The notes: generated from the letters alone by a model not told the origin. A DNA stretch of 38,875 nucleotides from Wenjunlia vitaminophila DSM 41686 (GCF_000380165.1 NZ_KB904688.1:1-38875), one strand, 5' to 3'; counted from the stretch's first letter, positions 7,533-15,334 are shown. Numbers and translations are program-made.

Positions 7533-8371
7533 GCACCGATTTCCAGCGAGCCCGTGTGGTGCTCGGTGCGCGACTGCGAGAGCTGCGCACCGAGGCCGGG
7601 CTCAACGGCCGGGATTTCGCCGGTCGTCTCGGCTGGCCGCCTTCGAAGGTATCCAAACTGGAGAACGGCAAGCAGACCGCTACTCTCGCCGACGTCGAAG
7701 CATGGGCGCAGGCCTGCGCCCAGCCCGAAGCCGCCGCCGAACTGAAAGGCCGCCTGCGCGGCCTGGAGACCAGTTACCGCAGTTGGCGGCGGCAACTCGC
7801 CGCGGGGCACCGCTCGGTCCAGGAGGCGATCGGCCTCCAGCACGAACGGACCAGCACCTTTCGCGGCTTCACCGGTTCAGTCATACCCGGAATCTTCCAG
7901 ACGGAGGATTATGCCCGACATGTCCTGACCCGCTATGCGGAGTTGCACGGAAACAGCCGCGATGTGGAACAGGGCGTGCACGCACGGCTACGCCGCCAGG
8001 ACAACCTGCACACGCCAGGCAAGCAGTACCGGGTGCTGGTGTGGGAGGCGGCGCTGACCGTGCTGATCTGCCCTCCCGACGTGTTGGCCGAGCAACTGGA
8101 CCAGTTGGTGACGGTGGCCGGCCTTGACACCGTGTCGCTGGGGATCATCCCGCTCGGCGTCCCGGTGCGGATCGCCACCGGCGACGACTTCTGGATACAC
8201 GACGACCGGCTGGTGATCGCGGAGACCTGGCACGCCGAGGTGTGGCTCGACGCCTCGGAGGACGTCGCGCTCTACCACAGGATCTGGGAGACGCTGGACG
8301 AGGCCGCCGTGTACGGTCGGCAGGCACACCGGCTGATAGCCCGCGCGAGGAGGGCCGTCAGCAGCGGCTGA
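7529..8371 (+). CDS. XRE family transcriptional regulator with DUF5753 domain (copy 1)
   Basis: A 280-aa DNA-binding regulator. An N-terminal helix-turn-helix (about residues 8-65; LGARLRELRTEAGLNGRDFA, then WPPSKVSKLENGKQ) is followed by a DUF5753 domain (about 90-275) with the typical ...IPGIFQTEDYARHVL and a late HAEVWLDASEDVALY segment. Relatives in Streptomyces, such as WhiJ-type proteins, act in development and are usually encoded beside small partner genes. The GTG start at 7529 forms a 4-bp GTGA overlap with the DUF6879 stop; longer in-frame starts would run into that gene. It is probably the autoregulator of the three-gene module (inference). Confidence 0.92.
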   Translation: MSTDFQRARVVLGARLRELRTEAGLNGRDFAGRLGWPPSKVSKLENGKQTATLADVEAWAQACAQPEAAAELKGRLRGLETSYRSWRRQLAAGHRSVQEAIGLQHERTSTFRGFTGSVIPGIFQTEDYARHVLTRYAELHGNSRDVEQGVHARLRRQDNLHTPGKQYRVLVWEAALTVLICPPDVLAEQLDQLVTVAGLDTVSLGIIPLGVPVRIATGDDFWIHDDRLVIAETWHAEVWLDASEDVALYHRIWETLDEAAVYGRQAHRLIARARRAVSSG

Positions 8372-8624
8372 CCGGCACGCGGACCGGCCCCGCCCACGAG
8401 GACCCACCGGCCCCCGAGGGAACCCCGTCGGGCCCACCCCCGACGGCCCTGCCCCGCTCCGGGAAGTCCCCGTGGTCACGGAAGAAATCTCGAGCAATCA
8501 GGAAGCACTGGCCCACGCCCTCGGCCTACCTTCCTGCCTAGGGCGGATCTCCCGGCCAGGTGTGCCTCACCGAGCACCGGGCCGGGTTTCGCGCGGTCTG
8601 ATCCGCCCGGAACTGGGAGCCGCC

Positions 8625-9107
8625 GTGACCACCAACCCGTCCCGCCCTCAGGCGGGGACAACGCCGACCAGGACGCCGCGGACCGCTTCTCGGACGCCGC
8701 GGACCACCCGCAGGACACCGCTGAAACAGACGCCGTTGCCCTGGACGCCGCCGTTCGGCCTGGGGATACACCTCCAGCCGGCGGGCGAGTGGTGGGACGC
8801 GGTGAAGGTACCCGCGGGGACCGCCCGCGACGTCCTCGACTGGCTGGGGGCGCGCAGTGGCGCAGTGATCGACGACGACCGGCAACGCGCCTGGTACTGG
8901 CTGGTCCCGCTGGGCACCGCCGCCCAGTGGCTGGTGCCGGGCACCCGGCCCTGCGGCCCGGGCACCTTCGTCGGCGTGCCCGGGACGCTCCAGACCCTGG
9001 GCCCCGGCCCGCACTGGCGGGTGACCATGGCCCCGGACCGGTTCCTCACCGATCCGGACGCGCTGCGGGCGGCACTGGCCACGGCGCGGCTGCGCACGCC
9101 GTCCTGA
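8625..9107 (+). CDS. Conserved actinomycete hypothetical protein
   Basis: A 160-aa protein. The first 45 residues are Thr/Arg/Pro-rich with a loose RTPRT-type repeat. The conserved body runs from FGLGIHLQPAGEWWDAVKVP through DWLGARSGAVIDDDRQRAWYWLVPLGTA to TDPDALRAALATAR. I recognise this body as a protein of unknown function common in Streptomyces and related genera, often near XRE/DUF397-type genes. No enzyme motif or membrane segment is visible. GTG 8625 is chosen because GGGAG ends 5 nt upstream; an in-frame GTG at 8472 would add 51 residues of poor quality. About 250 bp separate it from the XRE gene, so it may have its own promoter. Confidence 0.72.
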   Translation: MTTNPSRPQAGTTPTRTPRTASRTPRTTRRTPLKQTPLPWTPPFGLGIHLQPAGEWWDAVKVPAGTARDVLDWLGARSGAVIDDDRQRAWYWLVPLGTAAQWLVPGTRPCGPGTFVGVPGTLQTLGPGPHWRVTMAPDRFLTDPDALRAALATARLRTPS

Positions 9108-9240
9108 CCCGGCTCGGCCCCGGCCCGGGGTCCCCCGCCGGCCCCCGTGGGGATGCAGACCGATACGGACTCGCATCAAGTCTGCTACAGAACGCGAGGT
9201 CCTTGGTGTTCGAGCCGCGCGACCGTGCACACTCGGGGCC

Positions 9241-10497
9241 ATGAATGAGTGGCCGGACGGTTTCAGCAACGACGATCGGCGCCGCGGCGAATCCGAGCCG
9301 ACGCGCGTCATGGGGCACGTGCAGCGCCAGGGCGGCTACCCCCCTCAGCCGCCGCAGCAGCCGCCGGCCGAGCCCCCACTCCCGCCTTCGTTGTCACCCC
9401 GCCGGGCCGCAGCCGCCGGGGGCGTCCCGCACCAGTCGTCCGGTCCCGGTGGGCGCCCCCCGGGACCCGGCGGTGCCCCCGGCGGGCCGGTGACCAACCG
9501 GCCCGCGGGTGACGGGCGGCGCCGCTGGCCCCGTCGGGTCCTGTGGACGTCCCTCGGGCTGGTCGGCGCACTGATCATCACCACCATCGCCACCTACTTC
9601 TGGGCGGACTCCAAGCTCCACCGGGACGTGGACCTGTCCAAGGTGATCGAGCGGCCCAAGGGCGGCGACGGCACCAACTACCTCATCGTGGGATCGGACA
9701 GCCGGGAGGGGATGTCCGCGGAGGACAAGAAGCGGCTGCACACCGGCTCGGCCGACGGCAAGCGCACCGACTCGGTGATGATCCTGCACGTCGGTGACAA
9801 CGGGAACACGATGATCTCGCTGCCCCGCGACTCCGAGGTGGAGATCCCCAGTTTCCGCGGTTCGGAGAGCGGCAAGCTCTACCCCGGCCAGGGCCGGAAG
9901 GTGAAACTGAACGCCGCCTACGCCGAGGACGGCCCGGAGCTGCTGGTGCGCACCATCGAGGCGGAGACGGGACTGCGCATCGACCACTACGCCGAGATCG
10001 GGTTCGACGGCTTCGCCGACGTGGTGGACGCGGTCGGTGGGGTGGAGATGGACATCCCCCGGGACATCAAGGACTCCAAGTCCGGTGCCGACTTCAAGAA
10101 GGGCAAGCAGACCCTGAACGGGGAGGAGGCCCTGGCCTTCGTCCGCACCCGGTACGCGCTGCCCGGCAGCGACCTGGACCGCACCAAGAACCAGCAGAAG
10201 TTCCTGGCCGCCCTCGCCGACCAGGCCGCCAAGCCGACCACCATCCTCAACCCGTTCAGCTTCTACCCGGTGGCCGGCGCCGGTCTCGACTCGCTGATCG
10301 TGGACAAGGACATGGGCCTGACGGACCTGGCCGAGATGTTCTGGGCGATGAAGGGCGTCACCGGCGGCGACGGGAAGTCGATGAACATCCCGCTGGCCGG
10401 CAGCAACGGCAGCAACCTGCTGTGGGACGAGGCCAAGGTCAAGAAGCTGGTGGAGCAGCTCAACAACGACGAGAAGGTCACGGTCTCGGGCAACTGA
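9241..10497 (+). CDS. LCP family protein without cysteines or LytR_C (LCP4)
   Basis: A 418-aa LCP protein on the strand opposite to LCP1-3. A Pro/Gln/Gly-rich cytoplasmic N-terminus (about 95 residues) precedes one membrane segment (about 99-121). The LCP domain shows YLIVGSDSREGM, RTDS, SLPRDSEVEIP, IDHYAEIGFDGF, GGVEMDIP and VRTRY followed by DLDRTKNQQ. The protein ends shortly after the LCP domain with no LytR_C. It has no cysteine anywhere, unlike the three tandem LCPs. It is therefore likely a different LCP subgroup with its own polymer or timing. The ATG start has only a weak GGGG upstream. It sits between the intact and the decayed XRE/DUF6879 modules. Confidence 0.94.
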   Translation: MNEWPDGFSNDDRRRGESEPTRVMGHVQRQGGYPPQPPQQPPAEPPLPPSLSPRRAAAAGGVPHQSSGPGGRPPGPGGAPGGPVTNRPAGDGRRRWPRRVLWTSLGLVGALIITTIATYFWADSKLHRDVDLSKVIERPKGGDGTNYLIVGSDSREGMSAEDKKRLHTGSADGKRTDSVMILHVGDNGNTMISLPRDSEVEIPSFRGSESGKLYPGQGRKVKLNAAYAEDGPELLVRTIEAETGLRIDHYAEIGFDGFADVVDAVGGVEMDIPRDIKDSKSGADFKKGKQTLNGEEALAFVRTRYALPGSDLDRTKNQQKFLAALADQAAKPTTILNPFSFYPVAGAGLDSLIVDKDMGLTDLAEMFWAMKGVTGGDGKSMNIPLAGSNGSNLLWDEAKVKKLVEQLNNDEKVTVSGN

Positions 10498-10578
10498 CCG
10501 CCCGGCCTCCCTCGGCCCGCCATGCCTCCGCGGCCACACCTCCCGGGTACCGCCCGCCGGGCGCGACTGACCTCCCGT

Positions 10579-10607
10579 GTGAACGGGGCTGGTGCATCTC
10601 CGTTCAC
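10579..10607. repeat. 8-bp inverted repeat downstream of LCP4 / upstream of module copy 2
   Basis: GTGAACGG (10579-10586) and CCGTTCAC (10600-10607) are perfect arms around 13 nt, about 80 bp past the LCP4 stop. It may be a weak terminator for LCP4 or an operator of the decayed module. The rest of 10498-10745 holds no gene I can support; base composition drifts lower in GC toward the module. Confidence 0.35.
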
Positions 10608-10745
10608 CACGGTCGCGCCCCCGGGCGATGCCACGACGGTTGACCTCCCGCGGCCGAGCACCCAGAACCTGATCCCGCCGTTCCCGCTGGACCGGAGAGG
10701 CCAACCGGCAGATCGTCGCCCCCGGCGGCTCGACCAGTTCCACGG

Positions 10746-10874
10746 TTGCGTGCAACGCGGTGCGTCAGCGGTGAGACGCCGACAGACCACGGGCTTCAGA
10801 TCCCCGCTCAAGAAACCCTGGTCGAAATCCCGATGGAACTGATCCAGAAGGCCATTCGTGACAACCTCATCTAA
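10746..10874 (+). pseudogene. Remnant of the small-protein gene of module copy 2
   Basis: Read in frame 3, this stretch ends in QETLVEIPMELIQKAIRDNLI before TAA. It aligns with the C-terminus of the 69-aa protein at 6784-6993 (GETLIVVPRELLTRF): E-T-L, a V/I-P turn and E-L are in register. Like that protein it directly precedes and overlaps a DUF6879 gene, here by 17 nt. Upstream, the frame reads VSGETPTDHGLQIPA, which may match the LVQG-x-x-x-TD part. The Cys-Pro N-terminal half cannot be found in frame. The frame is open back to a TGA at 10641, but the only start-like codon I found in it is TTG 10746. I take it as a degraded or truncated copy, although a short functional 42-aa peptide is not excluded. 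Confidence 0.5.
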
Positions 10875-11382
10875 AACCCTCGGCGACCTATTCGACTCGT
10901 TCAAGCGTGAGGCGTTCCGCCTGGAGACTCTGGACGACTACAGCAGGTCCGGAAATGTCGACGCCTATCACGCCTTCCTGGCCGGGGAGCCGCAGCCGGA
11001 CGACTACAACGCAGGCTGGGTGGAAGAACTCCGCTCACACACTGGACAGGGGAAGCGGATCCACCGGGTGCACATTCTGTCGCGCCCACTCACGGAATAT
11101 CTTCGCTTCGAGCTGGGGTGGGGCTACCGGAAGAACATGACCGGGGGCGAGGAGTTCTTCATCCTCGACACCACCGACAAGCCCAACCCACTGGAGAACG
11201 TCCCGGACTTCTGGTTCTTCGACTTCGAGTCCGTGGCCGTGATGAACTACGACGAGGCCGGGAAGTACCTCGGCTCAGAAGTACTGGGGCCGGAACGGAC
11301 GGCTGAGTTCGCCAGATTCCGTACCACAGCACTCGCGCACGCGGAACCGTTCACCGAATGGTGGGCCAAGTACGGGGCGTGA
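10858..11382 (+). CDS. DUF6879 family protein (copy 2)
   Basis: A 174-aa paralogue of the protein at 6996-7532. The family landmarks recur: FDSFKREAFRLETLDDY near the N-terminus, HTGQGKRIHRVHILSRPLTEYLRFELGWGY in the middle (longest family-like block), an acidic NVPDFWFFDFESVAVMNYDE segment and a C-terminal aromatic EWWAKYG. The reading frame is intact. GTG 10858 follows AGAAGG by 6 nt. The stop overlaps the next GTG as GTGA, exactly as in copy 1. Both of its partners are damaged, so this copy may be an orphan. The function is unknown. Confidence 0.85.
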   Translation: MTTSSKTLGDLFDSFKREAFRLETLDDYSRSGNVDAYHAFLAGEPQPDDYNAGWVEELRSHTGQGKRIHRVHILSRPLTEYLRFELGWGYRKNMTGGEEFFILDTTDKPNPLENVPDFWFFDFESVAVMNYDEAGKYLGSEVLGPERTAEFARFRTTALAHAEPFTEWWAKYGA

Positions 11383-11860
11383 ACAGGGCACAGCTTGGAG
11401 CCGCGCTGCGGGCGCTGCGAGTGGCATCCGGCAAAGAAGCCGAGGCGGTGGCCCGCAGCGCCCTCATGTCTCCGTCCAAGCTGTCCAAGATCGAGAATGT
11501 GAAGCCGGCGCCCAGCGCGACGGACGCAGAGCGCGCCCTGACCGCGATCGGCGTCTCGGACCAGGTCAAGGCGAAGTGCACCCGCACGCGCGTCAGCGAC
11601 AGAATCGACAGCATGGCGTCTGCTCAAGCGGATAGGGTCCACAAGGCCAGCAGGCCGCCGAGGCCCTGGAAGCCCAGATGTCGATGCTGCGGTTGTTTCA
11701 GCCCGCACTAGTTCCGGGACTTCTCCAGACCCCCGAGTACATCCGGGCCATTCTGCAACGCCATAACCTCAGCGAGGCCGTGATCACGCGAACGATCAAT
11801 GGTCGACTTGAACGGCAAGCAGTTCTCTACGACAACACGGTTCGGTTCACGCTCCGCGCT
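11379..11860 (+). pseudogene. Frameshifted XRE-DUF5753 regulator (copy 2)
   Basis: From GTG 11379 (GTGA overlap with the DUF6879 stop) an XRE helix-turn-helix is readable in frame 3: LGAALRALRVASGKEAEAVA, then SPSKLSKIENVKPAPS and ERALTAIGVSD. Near 11614 the family sequence moves to frame 1 (WRLLKRIG), and near 11640 to frame 2 (PQGQQAAEALEAQMSMLRLF, QPALVPGLLQTPEYIRAIL, GRLERQAVLYDN). After about 11845 the DUF5753 similarity stops, and the rest of the domain is missing. At least two frameshifts plus a 3' deletion make this a pseudogene. The decay removes the putative DNA-binding partner of copy 2. Confidence 0.82.
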
Positions 11861-12195
11861 GACCGGCTGCGGCTCAGCGCCACGGGAAGGGTCCTACTTC
11901 CCGTCGCTGTCCGTCCTGGCCGGCTGCGGCACAGAGTCACCGGAACCGTCACCGCGGAGTTCGGAAACGGTGGCGGGTCGGCCAGTCTTCCCAGCCTGGT
12001 CTACGGTCACGACAATTCCTTGCAGTTCCTTGACCTCCGCAGCGGTCGCTCCCACATACGGGAGTACCTGCGAGGATGTGGCCCGGCCACCGTACATCTC
12101 GATACGCGCGCACACCTTTTCGGTAGGGGGAAGTGGCTGCCGTGAAGGCGGCCGACGGTATCTCTTCCGTTATCGTCTCCGAGCATTCGGACGGT
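11861..12195. other. Degraded sequence of unclear origin
   Basis: No intact gene is supported here. One forward frame stays open from the DUF5753 fragment to 12145 without recognisable family features. Another shows two lipobox-like turns (LTGCGS, LAGCGTESPEP), which could be a lipoprotein relic. The antisense frame 11894-12115 is also open but has no recognisable similarity. Composition is lower in GC than the neighbours. I read it as decayed mobile-element cargo. Confidence 0.4.
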
Positions 12196-12440
12196 GCCAG
12201 GCACACCGCGACTCTGAGCGTCTACCGCACGACGTTGTGGCTGCGGTCAGGCCTGCTGTATGCCGGCGTCCCCGAAGGACCACGTGGCGGACTGGATGGG
12301 CCACAGCAGCACGGACGTGCTCCGGGAGCACTGCCACGACACCTGTGAGGGCGCCGAGCAGCGCGGCCGAGCGGCCGTCGCAACCATGCTGACGCCCGGC
12401 GCGGGTGCCCCCGACGATCCCGCAGAGGCGTCAGAGGTCG
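12196..12440 (+). pseudogene. C-terminal relic of a tyrosine recombinase (phage-type integrase)
   Basis: A frame-1 segment (LRSGLLYAGVP) runs into a frame-2 segment (KDHVADWMGHSSTDVLREHC, then HDTCEGAEQRGRAAVATML). Together they match the end of actinobacterial tyrosine recombinases: the helix before box II (SLLYAGV-x-PKDVADWMGHSS) with the conserved G-H, then the nucleophile helix. A +1 frameshift lies at about 12275. The position of the catalytic tyrosine, ten residues after the GH histidine, is Cys (TGC). The N-terminal arm-binding and core domains are gone. It marks the right end of a decayed integrative element that probably brought module copy 2. Confidence 0.6.
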
Positions 12441-12450
12441 CCTGGTCCCC

Positions 12451-12495
12451 ATGCGACGACAGCCCCCGGCGAGTTGCCGGGGGCTGTCGTCGCAT
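12451..12495. terminator. Very strong 20-bp-arm hairpin downstream of the acyl-CoA dehydrogenase gene
   Basis: ATGCGACGACAGCCCCCGGC (12451-12470), a 5-nt loop, and its exact reverse complement (12476-12495). It starts 35 bp past the stop of the minus-strand dehydrogenase gene and faces the integrase relic, so it would work in both directions. A further inverted pair, GTCAGAGG (12430-12437) and CCTCTGAC (12509-12516), flanks it. Confidence 0.88.
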
Positions 12496-12530
12496 GTGCT
12501 GGAAACCGCCTCTGACCTGCAAAAACCATG

Positions 12531-13694
12531 CTACGGCAGGTTCCTGGCCATCACGATCCGCTGAACCTGGTTCGTGCCTTCGTAGATCTGCGTGATCTTG
12601 GCGTCACGCATCATCCGCTCCACCGGGTAGTCCCGGGTGTACCCGTACCCGCCGAGGAGCTGCACCGCGTCGGTGGTGATCTCCATCGCGGCGTCAGAGG
12701 CGTAGCACTTGGCGGCGGCGCCGAAGAAGGTCAGGTCGCCGTCGCCCCGTTCTGACCTGGCCGCCGCGGCGTAGGTCAACTGGCGGGCGGCCTCCAGCTT
12801 CATCGCCATGTCGGCCAGCATGAACTGGACGCCCTGGAAGTCACCGATCGGCCGGCCGAACTGCTTGCGTTCGGCCACGTAGCCCTTGGCGTAGTCCAGC
12901 GCCCCCTGGGCGATCCCCAGGGCCTGGGCGGCGATGGTGATCCGGGTGTGGTCCAGGGTGCGCATCGCGATGGCGAAGCCGGTGCCCTCCTCGCCGATCA
13001 TGCGGTCGGCCGGGATGCGGACGTTGTCCAGGTAGACCTCCCGGGTCGGCGACCCCTTGACGCCCAGTTTCTTCTCCGGCGCGCCGAACGACACGCCCTC
13101 GTCGGACTTCTCCACCACGAAGGCGCTGATGCCCTTTGAACGCTTGTCCGGGTCGGTCACCGCCATCACCGTGTAGTACTCGCTGTGCCCCGCGTTGGTG
13201 ATCCAGCGCTTCACGCCGTTGAGGACGTAGTGGTCGCCGTCCCGCACCGCCCGGGTCTTCATCCCCGCGGCGTCCGACCCCGCGTCGGGCTCGGACAGGC
13301 AGTAGGAGAACAGCACGTCCCCCTTGGCCAGCGGCGGCAGGTAGCGGCGCTTGAGCTCTTCGGACCCGGACAGGATCAGCGGCAGGGAGCCGAGCTTGTT
13401 GACCGCGGGGATCAGCGAGGAGGACGCGCAGGCCCGGGCCACCTCCTCGATCACGATCACGGTGGCCAGGGCGTCGGCGCCGGCACCGCCGTACTCCTCG
13501 GGGACGTGGATCGCGTGCAGGTCGGCGGCGACCAGGGCGTCCAGCGCCTCCTGGGGGAAGCGGGCCTCCTCGTCGACCGCGGCGGCGAGGGGGGCGATCT
13601 TCGCTTCGGCGAGGCCGCGCACCGACTCACGGAGCAGTTCGTGCTCCTCGGTGGTCCGGAACAAGTCGAAGTCTGTGTTTCCGTAGCTCCCCAC
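12531..13694 (-). CDS. Acyl-CoA dehydrogenase
   Basis: A 387-aa FAD-dependent acyl-CoA dehydrogenase, the usual family length. It should oxidise an acyl-CoA to the 2-enoyl-CoA with an electron-transfer flavoprotein as acceptor. Visible landmarks are EYGGAGAD (N-terminal domain), YCLSEPDAGSDAAGMKTRA and KRWITNAGHSE (FAD and substrate-binding beta domain), RTLDHTRITIAAQALGIAQG, and the C-terminal QLLGGYGYTRDYPVERMMRD and QIYEGTNQVQRIVMAR. The Glu of YEGT (about residue 372) is the catalytic base position. The chain-length preference (short-chain, branched-chain or methylbutyryl type) cannot be settled here. The GTG start follows GAGAGGTGAG. Its promoter region faces ugd. Confidence 0.95.
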   Translation of the reverse strand: MGSYGNTDFDLFRTTEEHELLRESVRGLAEAKIAPLAAAVDEEARFPQEALDALVAADLHAIHVPEEYGGAGADALATVIVIEEVARACASSSLIPAVNKLGSLPLILSGSEELKRRYLPPLAKGDVLFSYCLSEPDAGSDAAGMKTRAVRDGDHYVLNGVKRWITNAGHSEYYTVMAVTDPDKRSKGISAFVVEKSDEGVSFGAPEKKLGVKGSPTREVYLDNVRIPADRMIGEEGTGFAIAMRTLDHTRITIAAQALGIAQGALDYAKGYVAERKQFGRPIGDFQGVQFMLADMAMKLEAARQLTYAAAARSERGDGDLTFFGAAAKCYASDAAMEITTDAVQLLGGYGYTRDYPVERMMRDAKITQIYEGTNQVQRIVMARNLP

Positions 13695-13810
13695 GGGGCC
13701 TCACCTCTCGCGTTCTTTCGCCGGTGCCGTTGTTGCGCACGCCCGAGCCCGGCGGTGTGGTGTCCCGGTGCGTGCGCTGGCGGGGCGAGCCCGGCGGGGG
13801 TGGGGCGCTT

Positions 13811-13837
13811 TGTTAACTACCGTTCAGTACAGGTATC
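13811..13837. promoter_or_regulatory. Candidate operator upstream of acyl-CoA dehydrogenase
   Basis: An AT-rich island in otherwise GC-rich DNA holds GTTAAC (13812-13817), a near-palindrome TACCGTTCAGTA (13818-13829) and TACAGGTA (13828-13835). The last 8-mer also occurs upstream of the thiolase gene at 35193-35200. TetR-type regulators commonly bind such sites before beta-oxidation genes; the match here is inferred only. Confidence 0.3.
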
Positions 13838-14008
13838 GTAGGCCCCGCGCTCACGGCCGGACCACGTGACGTACACGACAGTGCCACCGGGCCGCTACGA
13901 TCACTTGATCCAGCACCGTGTCGTGCCGGCGTTTCGATCACCACCGTCGGCGGGGCACCGGGGCAGCGGTGTTTCGGGCAGGGCACTTCGACAGGGAGCC
14001 GGTGGGAC

Positions 14009-15334
14009 ATGAGTCTCAAGGTCACGGTCATCGGCACGGGCTACCTCGGCGCCACCCACGCCGCCGGGATGGCCGAGCTGGGCTACGAGGTCCTGGGGCT
14101 CGACGTGGACGCCGAGAAGGTGGCCTCGCTGGCCGCGGGGCGGGTGCCGTTCTACGAGCCCGGCCTCGCCGAGCTCCTCACCAGGCACCTGGACACCGGC
14201 CGGCTGCGGTTCACCACCGACTACGCCGAGGTCGGGGAGTTCGGCGACGTCCACTTCGTGTGTGTGGGCACCCCCCAGAAGAAGGGCGAGTTCGCCGCCG
14301 ACCTCAGGTACGTGGACGCCGCCGTGGAGGCGCTCGCGCCCCACCTGCGGCGCCCCACGCTGGTCGTCGGCAAGTCCACGGTGCCAGTGGGCACGGCCGC
14401 CCGGCTGGCGACCCGGATCGCCGAGCTCGCCCCGGCCGGCACGGACGCCGAGCTCGCCTGGAACCCGGAGTTCCTCCGCGAGGGGTTCGCCGTCCAGGAC
14501 ACCCTGCACCCCGACCGGCTGGTCTTCGGGGTCACGTCCGCCGCGGCCGAGGCCCGGCTGCGTGAGGTGTACGCCGCGACCATCGAGGCCGGCAGCCCCG
14601 TGGTGGTGACCGACTACGCCACGGCCGAGCTGGTGAAGGTGAGCGCCAACGCCTTCCTCTCCACCAAGATCTCGTTCATCAACGCCATGGCCGAGGTGTG
14701 CGAGGCCGCCGGCGCCGACGTGGTCAAACTGAGCGAGTCCCTGGGGTACGACGAGCGGATCGGACGGCGGTTCCTCGGGGCCGGCCTGGGTTTCGGCGGC
14801 GGCTGTCTGCCGAAGGACATCCGGGCGTTCATGGCCAGGGCCGGCGAACTCGGCGCCGACCAGGCGCTCACCTTCCTGCGGGAGGTGGACGCGATCAACA
14901 TGCGGCGCCGTTCCCGGATGGTTGACCTCGCCCGCGAGCAGTGCGGCGGCGGGTTCCTCGGCCGCAGGATCACCGTTCTCGGCGCGGCGTTCAAGCCCGA
15001 GTCCGACGACATCCGGGACTCACCGGCGCTGAACGTGGCCGCGCAGATCCAGCTACAGGGCGGCCAGGTCACCGTTTACGACCCGAAGGCCCTGGACAAC
15101 GCCCGCAAGATGTACCCGGGGCTGAACTACGCGGAGTCCGCCGAGGAGGCCGCCGAGGGCGCGCACGTGGTGCTGCACCTCACCGAGTGGCCGGAGTTCC
15201 GGGAGATCGACCCGGTGGCGTTCGGCAAGCTGGTCGCCGAGCAGCGGGTGGTGGACGGCCGCAACGCCCTGGACCCGGACCGCTGGCGAGCCGCCGGGTG
15301 GACGTACCGCGCCCTGGGCCGCCCCAACGCCTGA
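14009..15334 (+). CDS. ugd: UDP-glucose 6-dehydrogenase
   Basis: A 441-aa NAD-dependent UDP-glucose/GDP-mannose dehydrogenase, converting UDP-glucose to UDP-glucuronate for envelope or capsular polysaccharides. The N-terminal Rossmann motif is VIGTGYLGATHAAGMAELGY with D33-type LDVD. The central domain has AWNPEFLREGFAVQD, and the catalytic Cys lies at about residue 266 in GFGGGCLPKD. The C-terminal UDP-binding domain shows GAAFKPESDDIRDSPAL. The length is standard. The ATG start is preceded by GGGAG. It lies next to GtrA and LCP genes, which fits envelope glycan synthesis. Confidence 0.95.
   Translation: MSLKVTVIGTGYLGATHAAGMAELGYEVLGLDVDAEKVASLAAGRVPFYEPGLAELLTRHLDTGRLRFTTDYAEVGEFGDVHFVCVGTPQKKGEFAADLRYVDAAVEALAPHLRRPTLVVGKSTVPVGTAARLATRIAELAPAGTDAELAWNPEFLREGFAVQDTLHPDRLVFGVTSAAAEARLREVYAATIEAGSPVVVTDYATAELVKVSANAFLSTKISFINAMAEVCEAAGADVVKLSESLGYDERIGRRFLGAGLGFGGGCLPKDIRAFMARAGELGADQALTFLREVDAINMRRRSRMVDLAREQCGGGFLGRRITVLGAAFKPESDDIRDSPALNVAAQIQLQGGQVTVYDPKALDNARKMYPGLNYAESAEEAAEGAHVVLHLTEWPEFREIDPVAFGKLVAEQRVVDGRNALDPDRWRAAGWTYRALGRPNA

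Noticed and set aside
8372-8624. Possible DUF397-type small gene after the XRE regulator
   Set aside because: No W-x-K-S-S / S-x-G-x-x-C-V-E type pattern in any frame; the region looks non-coding.
11894-12115. Antisense 73-residue frame in the decayed region
   Set aside because: No family similarity, no Shine-Dalgarno and no partner; it is the same-phase antisense of the forward open frame.
11949-12392. Possible lipoprotein gene with two lipobox-like turns
   Set aside because: No signal peptide start, no intact frame and only loose lipobox fits; kept only as a remark on the degraded stretch.
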